Positions 31,312-41,550 are shown, counted from the stretch's first letter. The stretch: DNA of 64,000 bases from Gracilibacillus salinarum (GCF_022919575.1 NZ_CP095071.1:3668001-3732000); one strand, 5' to 3'. Translations and numbers: made by a program. The notes: generated by a model from the letters alone, not told the origin.

Positions 31312-32232
31312 ATGAAACGAGCACGCATTATCTATAATCCAACTTCTGGCCGCGAAGCGTTCAAAAAAGAACTACCAGAGGTTTTGCGCAGATTTGAAGA
31401 AGCAGGATATGAGACATCAGCCCATTCGACAACATGTGAAGGTGATGCGATAAGTGCTGCAAGAAAAGCAGTAGAACGCCAATTTGACTTGATTGTTGCT
31501 GCGGGTGGAGACGGTACCATCAATGAAGTAATTCAAGGAATGGCAGAACAGGAGAATAGACCAAAATTAGCAATTATTCCAGTTGGGACAACCAATGATT
31601 TTGCCCGTGCATTAAGTATTCCCCGTGAAATCCTAAAGGCTGTAGATGTAATTCTGGAAAATCGAACCCGCAAATTGGATATCGGAAAAGTGAATGATCA
31701 TTATTTTATGAATATCGCTGGTGCTGGTAAGTTAACAGAATTAACATACGATGTCCCAAGTAAATTAAAAACAATGCTTGGACAGCTTGCCTATTACTTG
31801 AAAGGGATTGAACTCTTATTGCCTGCTTTAAAACCAACCAAAGTACAAATAGAATACGATGGTAAATGGTTTGATGATGAAATTATGCTCTTTCTTGTGT
31901 CCAATAGTAATTCAGTCGGTGGTTTTGAAAAATTAGCACCAGATGCGAAGATGGATGACGGTTATTTTGATTTAGTGATCCTTCGAAAAACCAACCTGGC
32001 TGAGTTTGTCCGCATTGCAAGTCTGGCGACTAGGGGTGCGCATTTAGACGACAAGCATGTCTTTTATACGAAAGCGAATCGGATCAAGGTACACACAGAA
32101 GAAAAAATGCAGTTGAATATTGACGGCGAATATGGTGGACTGTTACCTGGTGAATTCGAAAACCTGTATCAGCATATTGAATTTCTTGTTTCAAAGGACT
32201 TTATCGAAAAACAAGATAAAATCGAATCGTAG
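31312..32232 (+). CDS. dgkB: diacylglycerol kinase DgkB
   Basis: A soluble lipid kinase of 306 aa that phosphorylates diacylglycerol released during lipoteichoic acid synthesis. The N-terminal MKRARIIYNPTSGREAFKK, the nucleotide loop AAGGDGTINEVIQGM, PVGTTNDFARAL, and the C-terminal LNIDGEYGGLLPGEF match B. subtilis DgkB (YerQ). The start is the ATG at 31312, seven bases after AGGAG. The upstream GTG at 31294 overlaps no good site. Gene order gatB ... dgkB ... rlmCD follows B. subtilis. Confidence 0.95.
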   Translation: MKRARIIYNPTSGREAFKKELPEVLRRFEEAGYETSAHSTTCEGDAISAARKAVERQFDLIVAAGGDGTINEVIQGMAEQENRPKLAIIPVGTTNDFARALSIPREILKAVDVILENRTRKLDIGKVNDHYFMNIAGAGKLTELTYDVPSKLKTMLGQLAYYLKGIELLLPALKPTKVQIEYDGKWFDDEIMLFLVSNSNSVGGFEKLAPDAKMDDGYFDLVILRKTNLAEFVRIASLATRGAHLDDKHVFYTKANRIKVHTEEKMQLNIDGEYGGLLPGEFENLYQHIEFLVSKDFIEKQDKIES

Positions 32233-32235
32233 AAT

Positions 32236-32268
32236 AAAGGTACATTCTGTCACAGAGTGTACCTTTTT
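32236..32268 (+). terminator. terminator of dgkB
   Basis: AAAGGTACA ... TGTACCTTTTT with an inner CTGT/ACAG pairing form a compact hairpin with T run four bases after the stop. Confidence 0.88.
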
Positions 32269-32417
32269 CCATCATAAATATACGATATTTCCCAGGAAAT
32301 GATGAAATTAGACAATGGATTTCCTAAATGTCGTCTGCTGTGATAAAATTTGGACAGCATAACAAGTAAATCGACTTATTCAAACTAGATATTTAGCGAA
32401 AGAAGGACGTAGATATA

Positions 32418-33794
32418 ATGGCAAAGCTTGCCCCACCAGTAAAGAAAAATCAAACAATTGAATTACATTTTGAAGATATTACCCATGAAGGCGATGGTGT
32501 AGGAAAAATAAATGGCTATCCATTGTTTGTCCCGTACGGTCTGCCGGGTGAAACAGCAGAAGTGAAAGTTATTAAGGTGAAAAAGAACTTTGGATTCGGT
32601 CGTTTAGTAAATGTGACGAATGAGAGTGAAGATCGTGTCGATCCTCCATGTAACGTGTATTACAAGTGCGGTGGCTGCCAATTACAGCATATGAGCTACC
32701 AGATGCAGCTAGACATGAAGCGAAAGCAAGTGGAAAGCGCGCTGAGGAAGATTGGGCATATTGTGGGAATACCAATCCATGACACGGTAGGAATGGAAGA
32801 TCCGTGGCGTTATCGTAATAAAGTCCAGATTCCGGTAGGCAGCAAGAATGGCGAGTTAATTACTGGATTTTACCGTAAAAGAAGCCATGACATTATTGAT
32901 GACATGGATCGCTGTATCATTACCGATGAAGTTAATGACAGGATGGTAGAAGCGGTCCGTTCGATTGCAGATCGTCTCGGTATCCCGGCATATGACGAAG
33001 AGAAAAATAGAGGTGTGCTTCGCCATATCATGGTTCGTTCCGGCCAGGAGACCAAGCAAACAATGGTGGTTTTAGTAACACGTACAGAAAAAGTGAAGGG
33101 ACTTGATACGCTAATTGATGAATTAACGAAAAACTACCCACATATTAAATCCATTGTACAGAACATCAACCCGGACCGCACGAATGTTATTCTCGGAAAG
33201 AAAACGAAAGTACTCTGGGGAGACGAGTATATTTATGATGAGATTGGCGACATTCGTTTTGCTATTTCGGCCAAATCGTTTTATCAAGTCAACCCGACAC
33301 AAACAAAGAAGCTCTATGACAAAGCGTTGGCATATGCTGATTTAAAAGGGCATGAGACAGTGATTGACGCGTATTGTGGTATCGGTACGATTTCCTTGTT
33401 CTTGGCCAAACAGGCGAAGAAAGTCTATGGTGTCGAAGTCGTTCCAGAAGCAATCAGTGATGCCAAAGACAATGCCAAGTTAAATCATATCGATAATGCA
33501 GAATTCTTTGTAGGCCAAGCAGAAAAAGTAATGCCATGGTGGCAGGCACAAGGCCTGAAGCCAGACGTTATTGTAGTAGATCCCCCGCGGAAAGGCTGTG
33601 ATCAGGCATTGTTAGAAGCGATGCTTGCAATGAAGCCGAAACGGATCGTATATGTATCCTGTAATCCTTCCACATTAGCACGTGATTTACGTGTGCTCGA
33701 GGATGGCGGATATGAGACGAAGGAAGTACAGCCTGTGGATATGTTCCCGCAGACGACACATGTGGAGTGTGTCGCGCAGATTGATTTGAAATAA
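32418..33794 (+). CDS. rlmCD: 23S rRNA (uracil-5-)-methyltransferase RlmCD
   Basis: A 458-aa TrmA/RlmD-type enzyme. The TRAM domain covers roughly residues 10-68. Iron-sulfur cysteines are C78, C84 and C87 plus a later one in MDRCIITDE. The SAM site is [17 protein letters not shown], then VDPPRKGCD, and the catalytic cysteine is in [13 protein letters not shown] near residue 414. B. subtilis RlmCD (YefA) methylates U747 and U1939 of 23S rRNA, and the same is inferred here. Confidence 0.94.
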   Translation: MAKLAPPVKKNQTIELHFEDITHEGDGVGKINGYPLFVPYGLPGETAEVKVIKVKKNFGFGRLVNVTNESEDRVDPPCNVYYKCGGCQLQHMSYQMQLDMKRKQVESALRKIGHIVGIPIHDTVGMEDPWRYRNKVQIPVGSKNGELITGFYRKRSHDIIDDMDRCIITDEVNDRMVEAVRSIADRLGIPAYDEEKNRGVLRHIMVRSGQETKQTMVVLVTRTEKVKGLDTLIDELTKNYPHIKSIVQNINPDRTNVILGKKTKVLWGDEYIYDEIGDIRFAISAKSFYQVNPTQTKKLYDKALAYADLKGHETVIDAYCGIGTISLFLAKQAKKVYGVEVVPEAISDAKDNAKLNHIDNAEFFVGQAEKVMPWWQAQGLKPDVIVVDPPRKGCDQALLEAMLAMKPKRIVYVSCNPSTLARDLRVLEDGGYETKEVQPVDMFPQTTHVECVAQIDLK

Positions 33795-33802
33795 TAACTG
33801 AT

Positions 33803-33844
33803 AAAAAAATGAGTGACTGATATATGCAGCTCACTCATTTTTTT
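33803..33844. terminator. bidirectional terminator between rlmCD and P450 gene
   Basis: AAAAAAATGAGTGA and TCACTCATTTTTTT are perfect complements, serving both converging genes. Confidence 0.92.
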
Positions 33845-33862
33845 ACATCTCATAAAATCTTC

Positions 33863-35044
33863 TCACCCCAACCTCACTGGCAACTCCTTCAACCCCCGAA
33901 TAATATAACTCTGCCGCCATTCTAATTCTGACAAGTCCGCTGCAAGAGATATATTCGGATAGTCTTCCAGTAAAACACGAAAAGCAATGTCAGCTTCAAG
34001 TCGTGCTAACGGAGCTCCCAAACAGTAGTGGATCCCCTTGCCAAATGCTAAGTGAGAACTTTTTTCTCTGGTTATATCAAGCGTATCAGGTGCATCCACC
34101 ATGTGTTGATCGTGATCAGCAGAAGCGAGTGATACAATCACATGATCCCCTTTGTTCACTTGCTGTCCCATGAATTGGAAGGACTCTCGTGCCCAACGAT
34201 CGGTACTGAATTCAACAGGGCCATTATATCGCAATAGTTCTTCTATAGCCTGAGGTATTAGTGAATAATCCTCTTTTAGTAAGGTAAACTGTTCTGGATG
34301 GGTAAGCAGTGCCAGCAGGCCATTTGAAATAAGATTAACTGTTGTTTCATGACCAGCAACAATCAGCAGCATCACAACTCCAAATAATTCGTTTGTCGTC
34401 AATTTTCCTTCCTCTTCTTCTACATGAATTAATTCAGATAATAAATCCTCTTGAGGTGATTGTCGCTTCAGTTCAAATAAACGAGCTAAATAATCCATAA
34501 ATTCAGCAGTTGATTGCTCATATTTGTCATGCTCATTCACGTCCACCATTACATTTGACCAACGTTGGAAATCACGCTGATCTTCTGCAGGGACTCCTAA
34601 TAATTCACAGATCACTCGAATCGGGATCGGGAAGGCATAGGATTGAATGAAATCTACTTGCTTTTTACTTCTCATTTTGGAGGATTCTTCCCTTGCTATT
34701 TCTTCTACTCTTCCTCTTAATCTAGCAATATGCTTAGGTGTAAAACCACGCTGAACTAATTGCCGCAGCCGACGGTGATCAGGAGGATCGACAAAGAGCA
34801 TGCTTTGTGCGATAGGAGGCATAGTATCATCTGAATACGCATCTGGAAAAACGTTTCGGATGTCTTTAATAAATCTTTCATCTTTCAGAACAGCTGTAGC
34901 GGCTTCGTAAGAAAAAGCCATCCAAGAATGAAAGTTCTCATTCACTAAATTGACTTTTGCGAAAGGGTGATGGGGGCGAATGTTCTTGTAGTGATCATAA
35001 GGGTTTTGATGAAATTCCTTTGAAAAAAGTTTAATCGATTCCAT
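33863..35044 (-). CDS. cytochrome P450
   Basis: A 393-aa soluble bacterial class I P450. Motifs are the I-helix oxygen-binding AGHETT (residues 230-235), the K-helix ExxR in EELLR (268-272), and the heme loop HLAFGKGIHYCLGAPLAR with the axial cysteine C341. VDPPDHRRLRQLV near residue 85 is typical of the CYP107/CYP109-like groups of Bacillus. The substrate is unknown. No ferredoxin or reductase gene is adjacent, so electrons must come from shared partners. AGGAGA precedes the ATG. Confidence 0.93.
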   Translation of the reverse strand: MESIKLFSKEFHQNPYDHYKNIRPHHPFAKVNLVNENFHSWMAFSYEAATAVLKDERFIKDIRNVFPDAYSDDTMPPIAQSMLFVDPPDHRRLRQLVQRGFTPKHIARLRGRVEEIAREESSKMRSKKQVDFIQSYAFPIPIRVICELLGVPAEDQRDFQRWSNVMVDVNEHDKYEQSTAEFMDYLARLFELKRQSPQEDLLSELIHVEEEEGKLTTNELFGVVMLLIVAGHETTVNLISNGLLALLTHPEQFTLLKEDYSLIPQAIEELLRYNGPVEFSTDRWARESFQFMGQQVNKGDHVIVSLASADHDQHMVDAPDTLDITREKSSHLAFGKGIHYCLGAPLARLEADIAFRVLLEDYPNISLAADLSELEWRQSYIIRGLKELPVRLG

Positions 35045-35179
35045 TTAGGCAGTCTCCTTTTTAGATAAAAGAATCTGATGGGTAATCATCATTTCCATAA
35101 TTTACTTTCATTATAGAACAGTTCATACAAGAAACCAATAATTCTAGTATTGTTTATGACATTAATTACTTCTTCAATA

Positions 35180-35655
35180 ATTAAGAAAAACCGGGCATAA
35201 CTCACCAGGCCCTAATTGATTTAAGTAATATACGATTTCCTATAATATGGATTATGTAAACTAACAGCTTAGAGGTGATTTTGAAATATTACGTGTGGTA
35301 TGATACCGTTCCGTCCAACCACCTCAGCGCCTGCCAATCCCGCGGGAGTCTACGTGGTTGGCCTTCGCTAGGATAGGGACTCTACAACTTTTGTAAGAGC
35401 TAGCATATTGACCGCTGTAAACATAACAGCAAAAGAATAAATAACATAATGCCTAGAACCACTGCTTTTAGCTGTTCCATACGTTGTACACTTCCCATAA
35501 GCGGAGCCTATTTCCGGAGCTTTGTTAAGCAGACGAAAACTATCATAATTAACTCCATGTAAGAAAGATCCAGTTTACATAATCCATATTATAGGAACTC
35601 AACTTCCTGATCGAAATGATTACTGCTGTGACTGCACTTTTATACTTTCTTGTCT
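35180..35655. repeat. fold-back repeat element A2 (about 475 bp, inverted relative to A1/A3)
   Basis: Inner terminal repeats at 35239-35261 and 35573-35595 are perfect 23-bp complements (core AATATGGATTATG). The right outer end (ACTGCTGTGACTGCACTT) is the reverse complement of the left ends of A1 and A3. The left end (ACCGGGCATAA) is the reverse complement of the right end of A3. It lacks the central arm pair containing GCGGGGCACGG, so it is a shorter, inverted copy. No coding capacity. Confidence 0.88.
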
Positions 35656-35721
35656 GATAAAAAAAACCACCTAGTCTGCAACTAGATGGATTTTTACTAA
35701 CGATATTCAGCATTTATACAC

Positions 35722-37215
35722 TTAGCGTACACCTTTCATATAGCCCTGAATCTTCGGTGACATAATGAATAGGATAATCGCAAGAAGAATGGCGATTCCA
35801 CCGATTGCACCGAAATAAAGTGTCTCTGTTTCAGGTGTATAGAATCTTACAATTTGTGCGTTAATAGCTTGCGCTGCTGCATTGGACAGGAACCATAAGC
35901 TCATCGTCTGAGCTGAGAACGCGGTAGGTGCTAATTTTGTTGTAGCTGATAGACCTACAGGTGATAAGCAAAGCTCACCAAGCACGACAACGAAATAACT
36001 TAGAACAAGCCATATTGGACTAACTAATGCATCTTCCCCACTTAAGGTTCCCGGAATCAGGATGACCATAAAGGATAAACCGGCAAACAGCAAACCAAGT
36101 GAGAATTTTTTTGGAATACTTGGCTGACGATCCCCAAGTTTTACCCAAAGTCCAGCAAATATTGGTGCTAATAAAATAATAAATAATGGGTTCAATGATT
36201 GAAACCACGCTGGAGAAATAGTGAATCCTAAGAATTCCAGATTCGTACGATTATCTGCATAGTGAGCCAGGATGGTTGAACCTTGTTCCTGGATAGCCCA
36301 GAACATCACTGATGCAATAAATAACGGAATATAAGCAATAATTCTGGAACGCTCTGTTACCGTTGTTTTTGGACTGCGGTACATTACAACGAAATAAATC
36401 GTTGGGATTAGAATCCCCAAAATACCAACAAGACCAACAAATGTCTCAATAGTAAGAATGCCCATTGAGATAGTGATAGCAATAATGATAGCTAAAACGA
36501 CGGCACTTAAGCCAAATCTTGAAAATACTGTTTTCTTTTCCGATTCTGATAATGGATTTGGAGGAATGGTTCCCGCTAATCCAAGATTTTTCTTTTTTGT
36601 AAACATAAATACTAACAGCCCAAAGAACATACCAACTGCTGCTATACTAAAGCCAAGGTGAAAGTCATGCTTCATTCCGACTTCCCCAACAACTAGTGGC
36701 GCGATAAGTCCCCCGAAGTTAATCCCCATATAAAAGATACTGAAACCAGCATCACGGCGATTATCACCTTCATGGTATATGTCCCCAACAACGCTTGAAA
36801 CGTTTGGCTTGAGTAAACCTGTACCAATGACAATTAAGACCATGGAAACAAAGAACATCGATATACTTCCAGGGATAGCTAATGCAATATGACCGAACAT
36901 AATTAGTATTCCACCATAAAAAACAGCCCGGGATGTACCAAATATCCGGTCTGCAAGCCAGCCACCTATAATACCCGACATATATACGAGTGAACCATAA
37001 ATAGACATAATAGCTAAGGCAGTATTTTCATCTATTCCTAAACCGCCTTTTGATACTTCATAGTACATATAGTATACGAGAATCGCTCGCATTCCATAGT
37101 AAGAAAATCTTTCCCAGAATTCTGTGAAGAAAAGAGTGAATAATCCTTTAGGATGCCCAAAGAAACCTTTTTGGGGTACACTTTCCACAATTTTCTGTTT
37201 ATTTAAGTCTGACAC
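35722..37215 (-). CDS. proton-dependent oligopeptide transporter (POT/PTR2, DtpT-like)
   Basis: A transporter of about 497 aa with 12-14 membrane helices that imports di- and tripeptides with protons. The family signature is FFTEFWERFSYYGMRAILVYYMY near residue 25, holding the ExxERFxYYG proton-coupling motif, and GGWLADRIFGTSRAVFYGG after it. The C-terminal half carries FVVVLGELCLSPVGLS. I start at the GTG at 37215, seven bases after GGAGG (37227-37223); the ATG at 37245 would put that site inside the gene. A TTGACA at 37270-37265 could be its -35. Confidence 0.9.
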   Translation of the reverse strand: MSDLNKQKIVESVPQKGFFGHPKGLFTLFFTEFWERFSYYGMRAILVYYMYYEVSKGGLGIDENTALAIMSIYGSLVYMSGIIGGWLADRIFGTSRAVFYGGILIMFGHIALAIPGSISMFFVSMVLIVIGTGLLKPNVSSVVGDIYHEGDNRRDAGFSIFYMGINFGGLIAPLVVGEVGMKHDFHLGFSIAAVGMFFGLLVFMFTKKKNLGLAGTIPPNPLSESEKKTVFSRFGLSAVVLAIIIAITISMGILTIETFVGLVGILGILIPTIYFVVMYRSPKTTVTERSRIIAYIPLFIASVMFWAIQEQGSTILAHYADNRTNLEFLGFTISPAWFQSLNPLFIILLAPIFAGLWVKLGDRQPSIPKKFSLGLLFAGLSFMVILIPGTLSGEDALVSPIWLVLSYFVVVLGELCLSPVGLSATTKLAPTAFSAQTMSLWFLSNAAAQAINAQIVRFYTPETETLYFGAIGGIAILLAIILFIMSPKIQGYMKGVR

Positions 37216-37245
37216 CTTACAACCTCCTCTGTTCTTTAATATCAT

Positions 37246-37584
37246 ATAATCAAACGTTCAGAGTTGTCAAAAAACTGAATTTTTAGAAAACTTAGGCAAT
37301 TATAATTATTAAATAAAAAGAGGGCGGGAACCATGAATAATTATCACAGCTCTTGTCTTCCGTATACATGATTAAAGAATCTCATGCATTGCTGCAACAC
37401 ATGAAAGCGAGATTCTTTCATTATATGGGTATATCATTTATCATTCTAGGAGTGATACAGAATTGTATTCTAATTGATAGAAGAATGAAACATTGTAATA
37501 GTTTATGTTTGTTAGAATGTTAAGAGACATCATTTTAATTTTGCTAAATTTTATACTAAAAATTAGGTAATAGGGAGGAACAGG
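37246..37584. other. divergent intergenic region with a long hairpin
   Basis: AAGAATCTC (about 37374) and GAGATTCTT (about 37405) flank a second imperfect pairing (CATGCATTG / CAACACATG), making a long stem-loop between divergent genes. It has a short T-rich flank on the plus strand. It could be a terminator or a leader element; no coding frame was seen. Confidence 0.45.
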
Positions 37585-40329
37585 ATGACAATGGAAGAAC
37601 AACTAATTAGTAAATCCTATTATCATACATTTACTGAAGGTATTCAGAACGTGGAGCCAATCAAAGTTTTGAGTGAACTATATATAGCAGAGCAACAAAG
37701 CGAAATGCCTGATGTATCGTATATACGTTTTGCTCAGGGAGAGGTGTATTATCTCTACCAAGATTTTGAGGCTGCCGTTTTTAAATGGGAAAATGTATCA
37801 AACGAATTAAAGCCATGGGCTCAGAAGAATATAGCGGATGCTCATGCAAAAATGAATTTACTAGCGATTTCAGAGGACATCTATAATGCAGTGGAAACAG
37901 ATTCTGAGGTGTTACAGACAGAGGTACTGCTGCAATTATTCTCACTCTACATACAGCTCGACAACTGTGCAAAGGCTGTTGCTACTATAAAACAAGCAGT
38001 AGATCTAAATCCGGACTATCCTGATGTAACCGAAATGGCGCGACTATTCTTCGAAGAACAACAAGATTGGGATAATGCAGTTGCACTTGCTATTAATGAA
38101 GCGAAGCGAACAGAATCGTTATCATGGTTTGCTGTTTTAGAAGCATATGTTGATCAAGGTCATACGGTAAATATGAATCCAAGTGATTTTAGTGACGTGT
38201 TAGGTCTTTTATATACACTTGATCAAGTTCATTTTGAAAGTCTTTCCCTGGCACTTTGGAATAGCTATAAACAACAGGATTTCTATTTCGCATGGCTGGA
38301 AGAGATCAACAATATTCTGCTAAGCGCTGATCCAGAACATTCTTATGTATGGAATAAGCTTTCTAATCAGTTTAAGGTGACCTATTTCGAATTAACGAAT
38401 GGCAATTATTTAATAAATGAATTCTCTTATTTAATTCCGAGTCATTTAATGAATTGGATGAAAGTATCTACGGCTTCAGATGCCGCGTTAGCTGCTTCTG
38501 CTGTATTAGCGTGGAGTGAAATTTATCCAGCTGATATCGAAGCTGCTGCTGTTGATCATGCGGAGAGCCTGTTAAGCCAGTCTGCTCGTTATCCAAATGC
38601 TATTCACGATAGCGTGAAGCTTTTTGATTCCATTATCAAATGGTCAGTGAATGAAGGAATGGTATTGGACAAACGTTATAAGTGGATGGTGGACGAATTA
38701 ACCAATGTTAATCAATACCATTTAATGCTTACAGGAACAGAGGTGAGCGGACAGTCATCATTTGTGAATACAGTGCTGAACGATGACCTGTCAGACGACG
38801 CCACTAACGCTACTGTGCTTTACAAAGATGCGGACACTGCCAAGATTCATGCCATTACGCATGACGAGGAAACAAATATAGCGGAACATCATGAATTTAA
38901 AGAAGCGACAAATAATCCGGAAGCCTTTATTTCATGCGAAATACCTGTATCCTTCTTAAATGAAAACAGACTGACTCTGATTGATGCACCAAGGCTTACT
39001 GATTCAGATATATTCAGAAGTAAAAGTAATCATTATTTACATGTAGCAGATGGTCTGCTGTTTGTATTAAATGGGGACTCGAATCTTACCGGTCATGAGC
39101 TTAATAAAGCAGTGAAAATAAAAGATCAGGTACCTGACATGCCTATTCATTTTCTATTATGCGAAATGGAACGAAATCCTAATAGTGAAGAAGCGGTAGA
39201 GCGGACTGAGAAAATCATTGCCAGAATTCAAGCATATTTTCCAAATGCGAGAACGTTCATTTTCTCAGCAAATGATCATAGAAAAACACAAGTGGACGAA
39301 TTTTCTGCATTTGTAAGTTCGATAAAGAATGACCATAGACTGGAAGAGGAACGGACTGCTAAGATTCTCTATTATATTAAGAGATCGATTGAATTCTTAC
39401 TTGTCAAACGAGAAGAAGTAGAGAATTCATTGATGGATAATATCACATGGAATGAAGAAAAGGTTACGAAATTGAAAGGCACTAAAAATCAGCTGGCTGA
39501 TATCGAAGATAATTCGGTGCAGAGCATTAAATCTTCGTATAATACCATTATTCAGAAATGGAGACAGGATTTGACCAAGGAGCTGCCAGTATTGATTCAG
39601 CAAAGTGCTGAGGTAATTAAGGATGACAGTGACCTTGGAAGCATTCATACCGAGCTCAATGACACAATCAATAAACGAATTAATCAATATATAGATGACG
39701 AGGTTTTACCAGATTTATATAGAGAGCTTCAGGATTGGATCACAGATAGCGAGAGGGAACTTGATGAAAGCCGGACGTATCTGAGTGAAATGAGTGAAAG
39801 TTTCAATGAATTATTCGGTGAAGAGAAGATATATTTCGAATGCGACAGCAGGGTGCTCGATGATTGGCATCGCGACATCGATCGGATGACAAGGAAAAAC
39901 ATCCAGCTGACTAATGCAACTTTCATCACAAACCTCAACATTTCACCATTTTTGTGGAAGAGTGCAGGTAAGCTTGTCGGAGCATTAGCTAAAAATAAAG
40001 AAGCCATCCATCACAAATATAAACAGTTTGTTGAAGGAAAAGACTACAGCAAAACGGTCGAAGGTATTATTGATGAGTTTCTTCAGCAATTCGAGATATT
40101 TGGAAAGTCACTCGAGCGTGACATTAACATGTTCTTTACGGATTCGTATAAAGAATTAAATGAAACCTTATCAGAAACTTATAATGAAATAGAAGAAAAT
40201 AAAAGCTCTCTAGGCGAAATGCGGGAGAGACCTGAGCTATACCTTAATCCAATCACCTTGTTCGAAATGAAACTTCGTCAATATGAATGGATGACTGCTG
40301 CAGATCAACGGATTTATGAGAATCATTGA
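37585..40329 (+). CDS. TPR protein with degenerate dynamin-like GTPase domain
   Basis: A 914-aa protein. Residues 1-170 hold tetratricopeptide-like helices (FAQGEVYYLYQDFEAAVFKWENV; LFSLYIQLDNCAKAVATIKQAVDLNPDYPD). A GTPase-like domain starts near residue 390, but its signature motifs are altered. The P-loop reads GTEVSGQSS, where dynamin-like homologues have GxxNSGKSS. The G3 position reads LIDAPRL, and the G4 position reads LLCEME instead of a NKxD form. The rest (about 600-914) is helical and resembles the stalk of bacterial dynamin-like proteins. It may have lost nucleotide hydrolysis and serve as a scaffold. A GGGAGG site precedes the ATG. Confidence 0.6.
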   Translation: MTMEEQLISKSYYHTFTEGIQNVEPIKVLSELYIAEQQSEMPDVSYIRFAQGEVYYLYQDFEAAVFKWENVSNELKPWAQKNIADAHAKMNLLAISEDIYNAVETDSEVLQTEVLLQLFSLYIQLDNCAKAVATIKQAVDLNPDYPDVTEMARLFFEEQQDWDNAVALAINEAKRTESLSWFAVLEAYVDQGHTVNMNPSDFSDVLGLLYTLDQVHFESLSLALWNSYKQQDFYFAWLEEINNILLSADPEHSYVWNKLSNQFKVTYFELTNGNYLINEFSYLIPSHLMNWMKVSTASDAALAASAVLAWSEIYPADIEAAAVDHAESLLSQSARYPNAIHDSVKLFDSIIKWSVNEGMVLDKRYKWMVDELTNVNQYHLMLTGTEVSGQSSFVNTVLNDDLSDDATNATVLYKDADTAKIHAITHDEETNIAEHHEFKEATNNPEAFISCEIPVSFLNENRLTLIDAPRLTDSDIFRSKSNHYLHVADGLLFVLNGDSNLTGHELNKAVKIKDQVPDMPIHFLLCEMERNPNSEEAVERTEKIIARIQAYFPNARTFIFSANDHRKTQVDEFSAFVSSIKNDHRLEEERTAKILYYIKRSIEFLLVKREEVENSLMDNITWNEEKVTKLKGTKNQLADIEDNSVQSIKSSYNTIIQKWRQDLTKELPVLIQQSAEVIKDDSDLGSIHTELNDTINKRINQYIDDEVLPDLYRELQDWITDSERELDESRTYLSEMSESFNELFGEEKIYFECDSRVLDDWHRDIDRMTRKNIQLTNATFITNLNISPFLWKSAGKLVGALAKNKEAIHHKYKQFVEGKDYSKTVEGIIDEFLQQFEIFGKSLERDINMFFTDSYKELNETLSETYNEIEENKSSLGEMRERPELYLNPITLFEMKLRQYEWMTAADQRIYENH

Positions 40330-40365
40330 TCTGATCGATATGGGGTAAGGTAACTAGGTTGATGC

Positions 40366-40403
40366 GACTCTGAATTCAATTTGCGAATTCAGAGTCGTTT
40401 TTT
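40366..40403 (+). terminator. terminator after the TPR/GTPase-like gene
   Basis: GACTCTGAATTC and GAATTCAGAGTC are perfect complements around AATTTGC, followed by GTTTTTT. Confidence 0.92.
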
Positions 40404-40448
40404 CTTGTAGCAAAGCAATCTTATTGTAAACCATTTGATGATGAAAAT

Positions 40449-40497
40449 TGAAAGTATATAATATGGATTATGTCTAGCTACTAAGTGGTGATTCAAT
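40449..40497. repeat. fragment of fold-back repeat A (left end)
   Basis: GAAAGTATATAATATGG then ATTATGT and GGTGATT correspond to the left end of element A3. Only about 50 bp is kept. Confidence 0.6.
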
Positions 40498-40530
40498 CCG
40501 TACTAAACAAAATTAAACTGTTTATCAATA

Positions 40531-41442
40531 TTAAATTTTCACAGCATGGATGTAGTGAATGGTTTCGAATGCAGATAAATAATCTGTTCGGTTATGAAAG
40601 AATTTCTCTTGAATTGCAGCAGGTGATAAATGTTCATAAATCAGTAAACCAGCGCTTTCTAACATCTTCTCCATTTCACTAAAAGCAAAACAAGATTTCA
40701 TGGGTTCACCGCTTGCTGAAGCCATCTGAACCATATTCTGAACTCGGTTAGACAAACCTTTCTCTTTAAATAAATTGTCGTCAGCATAATCAAATACGAT
40801 AGAACTACCTGAAGGAACTTTGGCAAGTAATTTATGAATCAGGTTGGCAATATCCTCTTTAGATAAATAGTACGTAACACCCAAAAGGCTGAAGAAAGTC
40901 TTTTTGCTCGGGGCTAAATTGTCTTCAATAAGATTACTAAATTCTTTGGTGAAATCCATTGATACGAAATGAAGGTTATCTGGAATTTGATAATGAGCCT
41001 TCGCTAACCTTTCCTTTTTAAATTCTTGTGTAGCTGGATAATCAACTTCGACGATATCTAAGCTGTCAGCTAATGCGGGGTGTCGAAAGCAGAAGGTATC
41101 TAGTCCAGCCCCCAGAATGACATATTGACTTACACCAAGTGTTATTTCATTTAATAGTATATTTTCACAATAGGCACTGCGAGCTAAAGGAGTAGGGGAT
41201 AGTTGTATTTGGGTAATCCATTTTAATATTTCATCTGGATTATCCTGAAATTTCTTTCCGATTTCTTGATTGAAAAATGAGATGCCGTTTATCATATTTT
41301 CGCGTATATCAGTAAATTCCTCTGCTGTTATTAAATCTTTTGCAATAAAATCATCAAAAATCTTAGGTGTGTCATATTTACTGTGGCAGGCTCGCCCAAA
41401 GGCAGAAATTAAAGAAGTTAAACTTGATTCATTTTTTTTCAT
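40531..41442 (-). CDS. class I SAM-dependent methyltransferase (PPM1/LCMT-like)
   Basis: A 303-aa methyltransferase of the leucine-carboxyl-methyltransferase-like group, seen in many secondary-metabolism O-methyltransferases. The SAM motif is QYVILGAGLDTFCFRHP (about residues 97-113), followed by DIVEVDYPATQEFKKERL and later FDYADDNLF. The N-terminal AYCENILLNEIT block is also typical. The start is the ATG at 41442, with AGGAGG seven bases upstream (41455-41450). The substrate is unknown. A terminator sits between promoter and ribosome site, so expression looks conditional. Confidence 0.8.
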   Translation of the reverse strand: MKKNESSLTSLISAFGRACHSKYDTPKIFDDFIAKDLITAEEFTDIRENMINGISFFNQEIGKKFQDNPDEILKWITQIQLSPTPLARSAYCENILLNEITLGVSQYVILGAGLDTFCFRHPALADSLDIVEVDYPATQEFKKERLAKAHYQIPDNLHFVSMDFTKEFSNLIEDNLAPSKKTFFSLLGVTYYLSKEDIANLIHKLLAKVPSGSSIVFDYADDNLFKEKGLSNRVQNMVQMASASGEPMKSCFAFSEMEKMLESAGLLIYEHLSPAAIQEKFFHNRTDYLSAFETIHYIHAVKI

Positions 41443-41461
41443 ATTTGTTCCTCCTAAATGA

Positions 41462-41493
41462 CAAAAAAAGATTCCCCTGGCCAGGAGAATCTT
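41462..41493 (-). terminator. terminator in the leader of the methyltransferase gene
   Basis: On the minus strand AAGATTCTCC-TGGCCA-GGGGAATCTT forms a 10-bp stem (one G-U) followed by TTTTTTT. It ends about 7 bp before the AGGAGG site. It lies downstream of at least one promoter and so should cause premature termination unless relieved. Confidence 0.8.
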
Positions 41494-41550
41494 ATTATAC
41501 GACAAAAGAATTTAATTGTAAATTATAGCACAAATAACTTTTTTTGTCAA
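41494..41550 (-). promoter_or_regulatory. tandem sigma-A promoters of the methyltransferase gene
   Basis: P1: TTGACA (41550-41545), 17 bp, TATAAT (41527-41522), a perfect consensus. P2: TTTACA, 17 bp, TATAAT (41499-41494). P2 would start transcription inside or next to the terminator hairpin, whereas P1 would read through it. Confidence 0.8.
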
